Source: Macrotis lagotis | Lineage: Eukaryota; Chordata; Mammalia; Peramelemorphia; Peramelidae | DNA: 64,000 nt | Reading direction: 5' to 3' | Assembly (NCBI RefSeq): GCF_037893015.1 | Contig: NC_133659.1 | Coordinates: forward strand, 11,777,885 to 11,841,884 | Part shown: piece after piece, positions 46,053-58,089 of the stretch | How the letters are laid out: each line of letters begins with the position of its first letter | Position numbering within the stretch: position 1 is the stretch's first letter | Position numbers and translations under genes: made by a program | The notes under the pieces: generated by a model | The model's database searches: none | Seen by the model: only the letters and a program-made list of their open reading frames with translations | Told to the model about the DNA's origin: nothing

Positions 46053-46078
46053 GAGAATCTCTTCTCTGTGTGTGTGAG
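45764..46078. repeat. Complex (TG)n/(AG)n/(CAGAGA)n microsatellite mosaic
   Basis: About 315 bases in which (TG)n, (AG)n and CAGAGA blocks recur, separated each time by 'gagaatctctt'. This looks like higher-order duplication of a compound microsatellite. Open frames of 127-203 codons encoding Thr-His and Ser-Leu repeats on the minus strand are artefacts of it. Confidence 0.9.
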
Positions 46079-46299
46079 TTTGAACACATGTGCATATGCA
46101 GATAGTGGGTAGAGAATAAAGACCCAACAGGAGATTTCCCCAGGATGAGGAAATTCCCTATCACTGTGGGGGGGCGGGGGGGCATCTTTTCTACAGGTCC
46201 TAGTCCTTGAGAATGTCTAGGATCATTAGAAAGTGAATCACTTGCCCAGGGTCCACAGCCAGAAGGGTCTAGAGCAGGACTGAACCAGAGTCTTTTTAT

Positions 46300-47100
46300 C
46301 TCCAAGGCCAGCTCTTTCCCCAGAATTTGACACTATTGCCTCTCGTGAACATCATTAATTCCCGGAGATGTATGTAAGCCTCTAGACATACACATACATT
46401 GATATATGTCTCTATCCTAACGATAAGAATGTAGCTAAACTTAAAGTTTAATTTTATCTGAGGTGGTCTTACATACGTAAGCTAATTTACTTTAAGCACA
46501 CAGAGACTTTTTTCCCCTTTAAGCAGCCCAAGGTGATGCAATGAGCTTTTCTTTGGGCAAACCGCAACTCTGGTAAGAGAAAAATAATACTTGAAAAATA
46601 TATTATTTCACTATGCAGAGAAACTCATAGAAAGAAAATTATAGCCATTATCAATTTTACTTAGTGAAAGAAAATGTACTCTAATTGTATTATAAGAATC
46701 CATTTCAAAAAGTATTTCTCATGAAAACATAGAACTAATTTGAAAAAAGAAGAAAACTTTTTTTCGGTCATAGAAGGGAGACAAGATAATTATCCCAGCA
46801 CTTAAAATCCATTCAAATGCCATTTCTTGTCTGTTTCAGATACAGAGATATTTTGGTGAATGGAGATGTCTGGAGGAATGGGGTGAGCTGTTTGACATTT
46901 ATTATTGACAATCTTTTGGGAATTGGACACAGAGACATTAGCAATGGTTCAATTATTCTTTCGTGGCTGAGAACCATTGCAGTGTCTCCCAGGGTCATTG
47001 TTTGAACATGAATTCTCATTTTCTAATGCCTTTGGAAGAGTTGTGGAAAGTTGGACTATGTGTTTGCTAAGGCCAAGACTGAGCATGGAAGTTTAAAACA
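46300..47100. other. Intergenic, repeat-poor
   Basis: No recognised repeat or exon. Antiparallel short frames at 46813-47019 are overlapping chance frames. Confidence 0.35.
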
Positions 47101-47109
47101 AAATAAGCA

Positions 47110-47445
47110 ACTAGATACACACACACAGCTATATGCAACCACACATACAGGTAATCACACATACAAGCATACCCCCCCCCAACACACACATACACACTCA
47201 CAAACACACATACATCTCAATCCCTGATATGAACTGGTTTTGTTGCTATTTGTCCCTTTTTCCTGAAAGCTGAATTCAAGTAGAATTGAAGCTCCATGAG
47301 GGCAGGGAGGATTTTTGTTCTTTGTAGCATAAATGCTTGAGGAAGGAAAAAGAGAAGGATGGGAGAAAGGAAGGAAGGAGGGAGGAAGGAAGACAAGAAG
47401 GAGGGAGGAAGGATGGAAAGAAGAAAAAAAGAGGATGTAAGAGGA
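47110..47445. repeat. CACA-rich tract and (AAGG)n purine tract
   Basis: 47115-47220 is degenerate CACA/CATA repeat with a C run. 47340-47445 is GAAGG/AAGGAGG purine repeat, after an L2-like tail ('gaagctccatgagggcaggg'). Confidence 0.85.
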
Positions 47446-47449
47446 GGAT

Positions 47450-49064
47450 TTATCTAGTTAAATGAGGTTTGAGCGTATTTAGAAGCCTAAGACTCCCATT
47501 CTCTGGAACAGGGATCGTAGGCATTAATTAATTCTTTAAAATTTCATAACTAGAGATGTCTGAATCACATTAGGGATCCTTGTCATATATACTTTAAAAA
47601 TTACATTTTTACAATATCAACAAAAGAAGGCATCCTTTTAAAGAGTTACCATGTGTTTATATGATTTAATTAACTCTAGAATTGCATAAAGTAAAATATA
47701 AAGAGTAAGATGTGAGAACCAGAAAGAAATATCTATATATATATGCTTTCTGTGTTACTACTCATGGAAGGGTTGTTCTAGACACTTTTAATAGTTCCAT
47801 TCTTACCAGATAGCTTGTTTCTTATTGGTTTCAATCTTTCATATTTTAAGAATTATGTTCCTCTTTCTCTTTTCACTCTCAGCTTTAGGGTTCCCTAATA
47901 TCTCTGACCTCCTTAATTCAATGAGGATTCCATTTGTCAAAGTGGACAAGGGTCCACAAGTAATTCTAGTGCCTTCATCGGGTGACTATGGGTAGTTAAC
48001 CCTCTGGACAATGATGAGTAGGGAGGCAGTGATTCTTTCCCAGTGAAACCTATCATCCATTCCCCAGGTTCTCATAAACACTCAACAAAGTTGACAAGCA
48101 AACAAAAATAATGCTTACATCTTCCCTCTTGTACATTTGGGTGATGGATGGTCGTCTTAAAAGATTTTAACCCCTGATCCCAAAATTGGGAGGTGCCAAA
48201 GATCATTGCAATGAGTGGTTTTAAAAAAAACACACCAAACAAATTGACTTATAGGGATGATAATAAAGTTACTGTAAAATTAGACGGACAGAAAACTGTT
48301 CAAGAATAAAACTTTTATAACTTTAAGGCGGGTAAGGAGGAGATGAGGCCAATATAGCTAAGACAAAGATGCTGGCTAGAGGATAGGTCTCAAGAGTTGG
48401 GAAGAACTGGATTCATCCTGGCTTTGCAACCCTAGAGAAGTCCATTCATTTCTCAGCATCCTAGGCAACTCTTTCAGATGGGAAATTTCAGAGTATAGAT
48501 CAGCTCTGGTAGAGAGAATTTCTTTCATGGTTGCTTGTTATACTGATGAAATCACATCTGGTTAAAATTTTGTGTATATATCTATATATATCGATATATA
48601 TATATAGATATAGATATATACACACATAGCCATGTGTCTATATAAACATACATTTATGTATAAATGCATGCGTGTGTCCAAGAGAGGCAGTGTAATCTAT
48701 TGGATAGAAGGCTGGTCTTGGAGGAAGGATAATCTGGTTTAAGTCCTGCCTTTGATATATATTAGCTGTATGATCATGTCCTTAAACTCTTAGGGCCTCA
48801 GGTGAAGTCTAAGAATGATGAATTTCTGAAAAGTTTTATCAGTGAAGGGAATCTCCATACAGGGAAAGCCCTCCACCAATGAACTACCATACACAGATTC
48901 CCCCCACCTCTCCCCCAAAAGTATCTAAATGTTAACTGGGTGGTGTGCCAAAGGGTTGAAGGGCAGGTTCTTCCATAGAAAGAATGGATAATAGTTTCTG
49001 GGGAGTACATCCCAAGAAGTATTTCTCCTACGGGAACCTATATTTTGCTGGTCTGGGCTAGAGA
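47450..49064. other. Intergenic downstream of SGIP1
   Basis: Unique sequence with an (AT)n-rich tract at 48570-48640 and SINE pieces at 48670-48920 (forward head 'tattggatagaaggctggtc', then a reverse 'accatacacagattcc'-type element). No exon was seen. Confidence 0.4.
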
Positions 49065-49224
49065 ACTGCATTCCCTGCCTTCCATCTCTGGGAAATGGAG
49101 GTTAATGATAGGAGCTGTGGCTTGCACCTATCTTATTGGTTCCAAAGGAATGGCCAGTGGTTCTAATTTACAGTAATTCAGATTTTTAAAGAACATTTTG
49201 TTCATTGGAGAGGACATTTATTTC
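49065..49224. repeat. 160-bp direct repeat, copy 1, with minus-strand AATAAA
   Basis: Matches 51407-51562: 'ggaaatggaggttaatgata', 'ttacagtaattcagattttt' and 'catttgttcattggagagga'-like end. Read on the minus strand it starts at an AATAAA (49217-49222). Confidence 0.85.
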
Positions 49225-50329
49225 AGAGAAAAGCCATACAGCCTAACTTAGATTTCCCATTGCCCAAAAGCCTTGCAAGTTGCACATCAACAATCTCAGA
49301 TCCATGGATGCTCATCCACCATTCACTCAAAGACCAGCAGCCTCCACATAGGGCAAGAGGACAGACGATGCAGGTCAATTCAGCCTGCAGAGTTTCAGAA
49401 ACAGTTATGTCCACAATCAGGTAGCAATTCTTAATCACATCATCCTACAATCACAATAAAACTGCCTGGTTCTTCAGGAATCTCCATATTTGCCCAGTTT
49501 ACGGGAGAGGTGGTGAGTGTAGGGAAATGGCCTGGATCCCAGCATCCTCTGGAATCTTAATCATAACTTCATAATTTAAACTTTAAATATCCCCTTTTTA
49601 CATATTATAAAAATAAGAGGCCCTGTTTATATGGCGTGCATTTTTATGAAATTTGCAGTTTGAAAAAAAAGCGGTTAAAAAGTGGTACATCTTGCCTTCT
49701 TTAAATATCTTGTAACCTTAGAATTTACTGAAATATTTTTAATTCGAACCCCACTAAATGTTGGAAGGTAGAACTTTTAATTTCACACTATAGAATAAGA
49801 CGTAGTAAGGACTGGAGGAGAAAAGGAAAGATTTTTCTTGGTTCTGCGAATCCTTCTTTTATGAGGCACCCCCTTTGAAAGCCGCTACCAATATTGTATT
49901 TAAACTTTATATATTGACAAAATGCAATCTATCTCTGTAAGCCTTGTGCCAATCAACAGGACTACTAGTAAATTTATATACCATAGTTTAAATTACACCC
50001 ATTTCATGAATGGTCAAATGCTAAAACTCAAATTTGTCTAACGTCCTGAAATACAGTCTTACGGGAATGAGTACAATTTACAAATACAATAATTACATTT
50101 TAAAACCATTAACAATGTTACACCTAGAAGTAAATACTGTGGGACTGGTCTCAACACGGTGTTGTCCAAGGAGGGAGAAAGGTCACTGAAAGTAATGGAC
50201 ACTTCCAGTAGAAATGTCCCCAGGGCAGGTTTTACTTGGTTTTCATTAAAAACCCCAAAACAAAAACCTGTTCCATGTATGACAGTCCTCCGTGATAATG
50301 GGTTCTCCATATGCTTGCGTAAGGTTCTA
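49217..50329 (-). other. SGIP1: SGIP1 3' untranslated region (probable)
   Basis: Follows the SGIP1 stop on the minus strand. It is repeat-poor with AT-rich blocks, and a canonical AATAAA at 49217-49222 gives a 3' UTR of about 1.1 kb. Other plausible ends further down cannot be excluded. A 71-codon minus-strand frame at 49223-49438 and a 133-codon frame over the last exon have no family support. Confidence 0.45.
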
Positions 50330-50352
50330 TTAGTTATCTGCCAGATATTTGC
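50330..50352 (-). CDS. SGIP1: SGIP1, terminal coding exon
   Basis: After acceptor 'ctttttttcag' the exon adds GKYLADN (the Gly codon is split) and TAA. SGIP1 proteins end in FAAGKYLADN, so this tiny coding part is exactly the expected C-terminus. It was found from phase and family end alone, being only 23 coding bases. Confidence 0.9.
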
Positions 50353-51049
50353 CTGAAAAAAAGAAGGTCGTGAGGACGGGTTACCAATCACCAGTCTGTC
50401 TGAAGAGGGAGTGTGAGGCAGGACATAGACATGGTGGCTTGTGGATGACCACAGATCCATCCTTCTCTCTATATATAACTAGATAGCAAGGTAATTCTAG
50501 GAAAGTTTTTCTTTTCTGGACATGTTATCACCCAGTTGATTGAGTATTAAATTTTCTAGAATAACTGTTCTACTTGTCATGGGTCTCTCTCAAGCCAAGG
50601 ATTAGCCAAAACAGGACATTTTGTGTCCATGAGATGTCCTCAATTCAACTTTTAGAGAGAAATTCCCTTGGGGTACTGGGGATTAAGGAAGCACTCTCCC
50701 ATTGTAGGAGACACTCTGGAACATTATCTTATGATAGATAAGGCAGAGACCCAGCATACCAACCTCGAGGGTTTGAGATCTTGAGATACTATCAAGTTAC
50801 TGGTGGGTCATTCCTGGAAGGGCAGTGATGCTCAGACTGAGGAGGGACTCACCTGGCAGGTAGCAGGGACCCCAACTAGCAGCTTCCTATCTTAAGTCAA
50901 TTGTTCTTGCTCATTTAGTGCTATGCTTATTTGTTTGTTTAGACTGTACCAGAGGATAAGAAGGGCTTTTTAGAGTCCTGTAAGTTAGGTATCCTGGAAG
51001 GAATTAATGGCTGTCTCATCCTAGTTACAAATTAGGTTTAGATCATCAA

Positions 51050-51190
51050 GTATTTATTAAGCACCAACTGCATGCTGGGGATAAGACTGGGCTTATAAAG
51101 AAGGGCAAAACCCATAAACACACACCTATCCTCATCATGATCCTTTCTCTCAAGGAAGTGACAGTTCAGTAGGGGAGATAATGGGCAAAT
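51050..51190 (+). mobile_element. Ther-2/MIR-like repeat
   Basis: 'caagtatttattaagcacca' and 'ctctcaaggaagtgacagtt'. Confidence 0.55.
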
Positions 51191-51406
51191 AACACATACA
51201 GACTAAATGGAGTGAATCATGGAGCTCGGGAAGTCCTGCCTGGACAGAGAGTTCTTCCACTGGCAGTGACCCTGGAGCGTCAGAACTGGATATTGGCCAA
51301 CTCTGGTCCTGGGGATCCCTGGTTTACCCATCAGATTAAGCGACACCTACAGGATTTCTAATGGAATGAATTCAAGCTCTTCTCATTCTTTTGAACCACC
51401 TGGGGA

Positions 51407-51562
51407 CTGGATTCCCTGTCTTCTGCCTCTTGGAAATGGAGGTTAATGATAGGAGCTGTGGATTGCTCCATCTTATTGACTCCAAAGGAATGGTCAATGT
51501 TTCTAGTTTACAGTAATTCAGATTTTTCAAGAACATTTTGTTCATTGGAGAGGACATTTATT
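51407..51562. repeat. 160-bp direct repeat, copy 2, in the last SGIP1 intron
   Basis: Second copy of 49065-49224, about 2.3 kb away and in the same orientation. By eye roughly nine bases in ten match. Confidence 0.85.
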
Positions 51563-51659
51563 TCTGGGGCTCTCTTGAACTAAGGAAGGGAAACTAGGAA
51601 CCATTCAGGATTTTCAGGGAGATTGCTAAAGTAGCTAGACCCTCTGCCCAAATACTTTG

Positions 51660-52020
51660 CATTTATGTTTTATTTACTCTGTATAAACAGTTCTCTCTCT
51701 TGACTTCCTGTTCTCATTAGACTATAAGCTCCTTGAAAGCAGGGATTGTTTCCAAGAGGCTTCTAGTTGGTACCATATTGCAGAGGGTTAGACCTGGAGT
51801 CTTGCTGTAGGACCCTGGGCAAGTCACTTAACTTTTGTCTGTCCCAGTTTCCTCATCTGTAAAATGGGAATAATAATATATCATCTCTTTTCCGAGGATC
51901 AAAAGAGATAATATTTGTAAAAAGCATTTATCCTAGAGCCTGGCACTCTGGGGAAATGTTTATTCCTTCCCCCTCTCTTTAAAGGTATTACATATAAAAG
52001 GCTTTTAATAAATGTTCATT
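51660..52020 (+). mobile_element. L2 tail interrupted by Ther-type SINE
   Basis: 'gactataagctccttgaaag' (L2 3' end), then 'gggcaagtcacttaact' and 'cctcatctgtaaaatgggaa' (SINE), then 'cttttaataaatgttcattg'. Confidence 0.55.
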
Positions 52021-52345
52021 GAAATGAATTCTCTATGCTCTGATGCCATCCACCAGTAGAATGCAAGAAGTGCCTAATAAATGATTATTGACTGATGCTC
52101 TCCCTAAGAGCACAAGATCTGAGGTTTAGACCCTGGGCAGCAATTTAGTCCCATGCTCTCATCATGTATGAGGAAACTGAGGTCTTGGGAAGGTACATGA
52201 CTGGCTTGCCCAAGGTTCTTTTGCTAGCAAGCACTGAAGGTAGATCTAAAGCAATCTTGTCTGTAGCCACTCTCTTTGTCCACTACCTCTGGTGAAAGGA
52301 AGGAAGGGCCACATGGGCAGGCACACTACCACCCTCTCCACTTAC

Positions 52346-52510
52346 CTGCTGCGAACCTTTTTTTAATGAGTGAAAACCGGTACCCTGCTCCCACCAGCTC
52401 GATGTCACAGCCAGAAAGGGTGCTCCCCTCACTGGTAAACTGCACGACCAATGGAGAAGGTTTGCTAGGGCCTTCGGATAACTGGAATCTCGCCAGCAAA
52501 GACCCCACCC
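52346..52510 (-). CDS. SGIP1: SGIP1, penultimate coding exon, mu-homology domain end
   Basis: 165-bp exon encoding [38 protein letters not shown] and [16 protein letters not shown]. It lies between acceptor 'ttttggag' and donor 'GCAGCAG|gtaag', with split Gly codons at both ends. This is the last beta-rich part of the muniscin mu-homology domain, with the family block [26 protein letters not shown]1 is a brain-enriched endocytic adaptor related to FCHo1/2. The mu-homology domain binds Eps15- and intersectin-type partners and helps nucleate clathrin-coated pits; the protein is also reported to affect CB1 receptor internalisation. Confidence 0.95.
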
Positions 52511-52878
52511 CTCCAAAAGAAAAATAACAACCCGTTATCAGAGGAAAGCAGTAATGTAATGACTCTACTGACAAGAGAATAAAACTCCAAGTTGAACTTG
52601 GAACTTAAAAATGCAAGACTTTATATTTCAGTTACAAGCCCTATGATGAATAGTGTTTATTAGTAAAGATTCCTAGCCACTAGGTGAGGCCATGTATGAC
52701 GCACAATTGAGGGTAGACAAGCTATTTCAGAACAGGCTATTTTTTCCCTTGCCACAGGCAGATTTAAGTCAGATGAAAAATTAAAAATATCAAAATGATC
52801 CCAGAGTACATGCAGGTGTCCAAACATGGGAGAGACACGTGTGAGGCTGAGAGCTGTTCTTTGATTAGAAAATTGTCA

Positions 52879-52880
<2 letters not shown>

Positions 52881-52926
<46 letters not shown>
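52881..52926. repeat. (GT)n microsatellite
   Basis: About 46 bases of GT units in the SGIP1 intron. Confidence 0.95.
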
Positions 52927-53224
52927 TATGTGAAGGCAGATTATAGGGGAGGGGCTAAGAATGTTTGTCTGAGATGAGAGGAACACATTAAAGAAATAAG
53001 TAAAAAAAAAGCATGATGACTTTATTTGTTGATAAATCTAATCAGAAGGTAAGGCCTTTTTCTATATGATGATAGAGCTCTTTGGGCAATAATGAACTAT
53101 TTAAAAATAAGTTATTTCAGGTTTTTTTTTTGGGGGGGGGAAGAGGAGGCATGGGAGGGTGTCCAAATCTGTGCAAGTAACTCCCTCTGTGGTCAGAGAA
53201 GATGGACAGATCAGAGGCCAGAAA

Positions 53225-53795
53225 GAGAGATCATAGGATCATAATACTACAGCCAGTAGAGACATCAGAGGTCATTTTAGGAATAAGGAGTCTATAGATA
53301 AAGAGACTGAGACTCAGGGAAGTGAGTGGTTTTTCCCAGTGTGACATATAGGATGAGAGATCTAGAGGTTGGATAATCCAAACTCCTTAATTTACAAATG
53401 AAGGAGGTGAGGTCCAAGGACCACAATGATTTGCCCAAGGTCATAAGTAGTATCAGAGATGGAATTTTAACCTGGACCCTCATCTTCTGGAGTCAGGGCT
53501 CTTTAATGTGCAATCCACCCATTTTTGGGATCTAAACTATATTGAGGAAAAGGAAGGAAAACCCAGAGCTCCTTGGCCTTATGTCAAATTTGTAGGGTGA
53601 TGCAGACAAGGGGCTCACTGGTGATCACCTCTTATATAGACTTCCAGTTCAACTCTGCCCATGTTGCTTAAACTCCCTGAGCCTCAGTTTCTTTATTTGT
53701 AAAATGGGGATAAAAAAGTACCTTCATTCCAAAGTTTTGAGAACCAAAGGCAGTAATGAATGTAAAGTAGATTGCAAAACTTAAATATTTTTAAG
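53225..53795. mobile_element. MIR/Ther-type SINE pieces, mixed orientation
   Basis: 53225-53500 reverse ('ttgcccaaggtcataagtag') and 53590-53795 forward ('gcctcagtttctttatttgt'). Confidence 0.55.
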
Positions 53796-53828
53796 TGTGA
53801 TATCAATATTATTGAACAAATGAATTAC

Positions 53829-53893
53829 CTCCATTTTCTGATTTTTGAGAGATGTCAGGGATCTTCCACAGTATTCTTTGCTGTTCAGCATTC
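53829..53893 (-). CDS. SGIP1: SGIP1, small internal coding exon
   Basis: 65-bp exon encoding [20 protein letters not shown] and G, between acceptor 'cttattttaag' and donor 'ATGGAG|gtaatt'. The split Trp codon (TG|G) joins it to the previous exon and a split Gly to the next. The sequence [15 protein letters not shown] is characteristic of SGIP1/FCHo mu-homology domains. Confidence 0.95.
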
Positions 53894-54059
53894 CTTAAAA
53901 TAAGATAGGAAGCTATTAGGATTTGCTCTGTGCTTCAGGACATTGAATCTAGAAGAAATCTAAAATGCAATACATTTAACACTAAACTCACTCTTTTTAG
54001 CCAATACTCTCCCCTCTTCCAAATGTCTCTTGTTCTGTTACAGACCTCACCAGCTATCT

Positions 54060-54650
54060 AGTGGCATTATTTTGGTCAATTATCCAGTCTTTGCCATATC
54101 TTCTTCCTTCTCATATGACCTATTGCTCTGCTTTTACAGTCACTAACTTGACTCTAGCCCTTATCCCTGCTCCCCTGGCTTATTGAAACAGATTCCTAAT
54201 AACTGGTCTCCTTTCCCAAGTCTATCCTCCTTCATTCACTCTATGCATGTCTGACAAGTCATTTTCTTAAATCACAGATCTGTCTGTATAAGCACCATAT
54301 TCAATAAACATGACTTCCTATTGCCTCTAGGAAAAAATACTCTATCTCAAAACCTGGCCCCAATTTACTTTCTTACCAACCTCCATGGATGTCACTCCCT
54401 TTTCTGTCATCTTTGATTCAACCAAACTGGCTTTCCCTCTGTTCCTCATCACGAGACTCCCTTCTCCCGTCTCCCAACTCTATTCCTTTGCCTTGGGTTG
54501 GAATATACTCTATCTCAGGGAGCCCCTCTTTTTCTCTAACATGCAAATCAGACATCATCTGGAATGGGTTCCCTGCCCAATAATGCAGGTTACACGCTTC
54601 CTTTGGTAGATAGTTTCCTAGTGTTGTTGTGGATCACATGTTCACTATTC
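54060..54650 (+). mobile_element. L2 LINE 3' region
   Basis: 'cttcctattgcctctaggaa', 'ccaaactggctttccctctg' and 'ctattcctttgccttgggtt' follow the L2 3' order. Antisense to the host gene; two overlapping short frames here are chance. Confidence 0.6.
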
Positions 54651-55562
54651 TGTGTTCAACCCAATGTTAAGCCTTTCAGAAATTAGTCAACATGGTGCTT
54701 GGGGAACCAACACAGTATCTAGTTTTTGGACCAGTTCCTAGTTTTTTCCTAGCTTCAGGAAGCACCTCCTGCACGTCTATTGTAACATTCAAGAAATGAG
54801 GGGAAACGAATCCCCAGCAGAGCTGCATGAGGCTAAAGGATCCATAGGATCACCCAGCTAGTAGGTGTCACAATTTGAACACACGTTTTCTTGACTTGAA
54901 GCTCAATATGCTACCAATCAATCAATAGCCATTTCTTCAGTACTAGCTATGTATCAGGTGCCATTCTCTACTACTTCATAATTCTTTTGTTAACCCCCCC
55001 CACAAAAATCCCAAGAAAATGTTTTCATTGGAATAAGTCATTCTCATAGTTGACATTGCTCTCTATCAATGCATACCGACATCTCCTCTGAAACTATTAG
55101 ATTCCCTGGGGCTCTTAGAGGCTCTCCCAGATAGTACATGTCAGAGGCAGGTCTTCTTGGATGGGAGGATGACTCCAATGTCTTCTCAGAGGATGCCCCC
55201 CCCCCCCCAAGCTCCCACCCCATGCCATATAGCTTTCCTGCCTTGGCAATATTTTTGAACAAAGCACTGACAGATGGAAAACCCCAGTTAATAGCTTGAC
55301 TAATTCAGGGGAAGGAAACTAAGGTAGATGAACAAATTCTTTAAAAGCTCTATCTACTTTCTGCTTTTTCAACCACACGGGAAAAATGGATTCTGGTTCC
55401 TTGACAGATTCTGGATCAAAGTGTCCTAGACTTTTCAGCACAAAGAGGTGATTTCCATTCCTGGACCATGGTGATTCTTAACCCAGAGAGAAGGCAGAAG
55501 ACCCCTGGAAGAACCAGTGACCTGCTGGTCCAAAGGTTCTATGGGACTTAGGTCTTCCCTAC

Positions 55563-55765
55563 CAAACAGCAGGAGGCAGCACCGCTTGAAGTTTGGTGAC
55601 TCCGCCATCAATGGGGACAAGAAACTGGACATTGTTGAGGGCGACTGGAGTGGTCATTGCATCTGTGTTATACTTGTAGTCGATGCGAAGGTCAGTGCTT
55701 GCTGGCTCACATCTCCAGTTCACTGCCAAGTTCAGGGGAGTTGATTGAATCCCCTGGACAGACAC
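55563..55765 (-). CDS. SGIP1: SGIP1, internal coding exon, mu-homology domain core
   Basis: 203-bp exon encoding [40 protein letters not shown] and [20 protein letters not shown], then AVLPPAV and a split Trp. Acceptor 'tggactag', donor 'GTTTG|gtaggg'. [15 protein letters not shown] and the V.F.VPIDGGV segment are near-identical to human SGIP1 as I recall it, which shows how strongly this domain is conserved. Confidence 0.97.
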
Positions 55766-55969
55766 CTAGTCCAAGAACAAACAAATCAGTAAAGAGGGCA
55801 GAGGTTGCTTTGGAAGTCATTCCTGATTCCTTTGCATCCTCCAAATCCTGAGGATCTGCTCAGAAGAAATCTATGACATGATTTTCAAACATGAGTGTGT
55901 TTAGAAAAAAGTCCCTGGATGGAAATCACCAGGTGGAATGTTTTCAGAGGACCAAAGTTGTGGAGGAGG

Positions 55970-56510
55970 CAGGAAACTTCATGGTCATCCTGTCCAGGTT
56001 TTACCTACCAGACAAGGGCCATTCAGTCTGTTTGAAGATCTACAAAGACGGGGAACTTACAACCTCTTAAGGCATCCCATTCCAATTTGGGACAGATCTA
56101 TTAGGAAACTTTTCCTTACACTGAGCCCCAATTTTCCTGCTTGAACCTTTTGGTTCTGGCTCTACCTTCTGTTACCAATCCATATGACAACCCTTCAAAT
56201 ATTTGATACCAGCTAGGATGTGTCCCTAAGTTTTTCTTATCTGGGTCATTGCCCCCTTCCATCCCCAGTCTCATCTTCTCTACCTACACCTTCTTTGTTC
56301 CTTTAACCAATCTTCTTATGACATGGACTCGTGACCCTTCACCATTCTGATTGTCCTCCTCTGGATGCTGTCTGGCTAACCAATATACTTTTAAAATTGC
56401 GACTCTGAGAACTAAGTACAATATTTTAGATGAGGTCAGAGTATTGTCTTCCTTCTACCCATGATCTGCCACATGAGATTTTAGGGCTTGCATATCCCAC
56501 TGCTCAGTCA
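55970..56510 (-). mobile_element. CR1/L3 LINE 3' region, reverse
   Basis: 'gtcatcctgtccaggtttta', 'aaggcatcccattccaattt', 'gacaacccttcaaatatttg' and 'gattgtcctcctctggatgc' follow the family order. Confidence 0.7.
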
Positions 56511-56649
56511 GGTTTTTTCCTTCCAACAACGAGCATCTAACCCTACTTCCTTTCTCCTTTACTTAGGAAGTTGATTTTTAAAAATCTAGACATAAGACTG
56601 GATTTCCCCCTACCAAATTTTAACAAATGAACAATAAAAGAATGATTTA

Positions 56650-56880
56650 GAAAGACTGTGTGGCAAAGTGAGTTGGAATGTCAATCTTGACATTTGGAAG
56701 AATGAGTTCAAATTCTGACTCAGTTGCTTGCTGACTCTGTGACCCTGGCAAGTTGTTCATGGCCTCCGAGTTGGCGCTTTCCTATCTGCAAAATGGGGAT
56801 AATGAGAATATTGACTTCCTAGGGTTGTTGTGAGGTAAAGTGATATATAAATGGTAGTAATTACTATTATTTAGCACAAA
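56650..56880 (+). mobile_element. Ther/MIR-type SINE
   Basis: 'agaatgagttcaaattctga' and 'tgcaaaatggggataatgag'. It lies between two oppositely oriented CR1/L3 fragments. Confidence 0.65.
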
Positions 56881-56889
56881 AACGTTAAT

Positions 56890-57480
56890 GTGATCTTTGG
56901 TTGCACTGAGAGATCTAGGCAGGTGATCAACTCCTATACTCTGTCCTGTTCAGACCATATCTGGAATCTCATGTGCAGTTATGGGCACTCCCAACATTTC
57001 AAGAGTGCATGGAAAAACTGGAGAGTGTCTAGAGGAGGGGAGTCAAGGGTCTTGAGAACTTGCCATCTGGCGATCATCTGGAGGACGTGGGAAGGTGAAT
57101 GGGGGAGAAAAAAAGACAGGGCAGAGGGTAGTGATGGCCACTACCTTCAAGTATTTGAATGGCTGTCACATGGAAGAAAGATTAACCTTGTCTTGCTTGA
57201 ACTTCAGGGCCGAACCAGGAGCAATGAGAAAATATTGCAAAGAAGCAAACTGGGACTTGAAATCAAACAAACAAATAACCTCCTAACAATGAGAATGATC
57301 CCAAATTGGAATGTCTTCTCTTGAGGGGCATGGGCAGAGATCTTCAATCAGAACTGGGAGGACCATTGATTAAGCATGCTGTTGAGGGGATTCCTGGACA
57401 GTCTTGGGGGTTGGCCATGATAACCTTTGAGCACCTTTCAATTCTGAGAGGCTTTCATGGGCTTTGTTTCTTGGATCAGA
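56890..57480 (+). mobile_element. CR1/L3 LINE 3' region, sense orientation
   Basis: Sense blocks 'caagtatttgaatggctgtc', 'cttcagggccgaaccaggag', 'aaattggaatgtcttctctt' and 'gttgaggggattcctg'. A 144-codon open frame across 56890-57324 is a chance frame in the LINE 3' part. Confidence 0.7.
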
Positions 57481-57584
57481 TATCAGGGGACAGAGGAGTC
57501 ATTTCCCTTAGAATTCCATGTTTCTAGGAAGATATCAACTGGCAATCTGATAAAGGTGTCTTTATCCGTACAATTGCATCTTAC

Positions 57585-57717
57585 CTGATATTTGAGCATG
57601 TCCACATTATAATACGTTGCCTGTGGCTTTTGCTCTGACACTTTCTTTAGGTGAGTCATCAGATTTGGCATGTTTACCCAGAATTCCTTGGTATTGGCAT
57701 CACATTGTGTATCATCG
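57585..57717 (-). CDS. SGIP1: SGIP1, internal coding exon
   Basis: 133-bp exon encoding [40 protein letters not shown] and LKYQ, between acceptor 'ctttgaatag' and donor 'TATCAG|gtaaga'. Its first base completes a Cys codon from the preceding exon. [13 protein letters not shown] and [12 protein letters not shown] are diagnostic SGIP1 blocks. Confidence 0.96.
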
Positions 57718-57729
57718 CTATTCAAAGAA

Positions 57730-58080
57730 AAGAAAAGTTTGAATTTCTAGGTCAAAATAAAAGAACCACATGCATGTACACACATTTTAGAGAAACGTAC
57801 ATACATACATACATACACATATATGCAACAACTTCTGTCTGACTTTTCTCCTTATTTCTGGAAATCCTCAACTTTCTTATCTGAAAAGTGGGGATCAGAC
57901 CAGATGATCTCCAAGGTGTTGTCTAAGTCTATGATTCTGTGAACTCTGATCAAGTGGATGGTTTTTTATACTTATGTTGATTCTATTACCTTTAAGACGA
58001 AATACTTGCCATATAAGACCGTCCACATTAAATTTGTACCTACCTTCCCAGTCTGTCTTAAGGCACTTTCCTGTTCACTT
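57730..58080. other. SGIP1 intron, simple and SINE-derived sequence
   Basis: A (CATA)n run lies at about 57795-57825, then a MIR-like tail ('ctgaaaagtggggatcag'). Confidence 0.5.
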
Positions 58081-58089
58081 AAAATGGCC

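Noticed and set aside
45694-46305. 203-codon minus-strand frame with Thr-His and Ser-Leu repeats
   Set aside because: It is translation of the TG/AG microsatellite; three frames are open at once.
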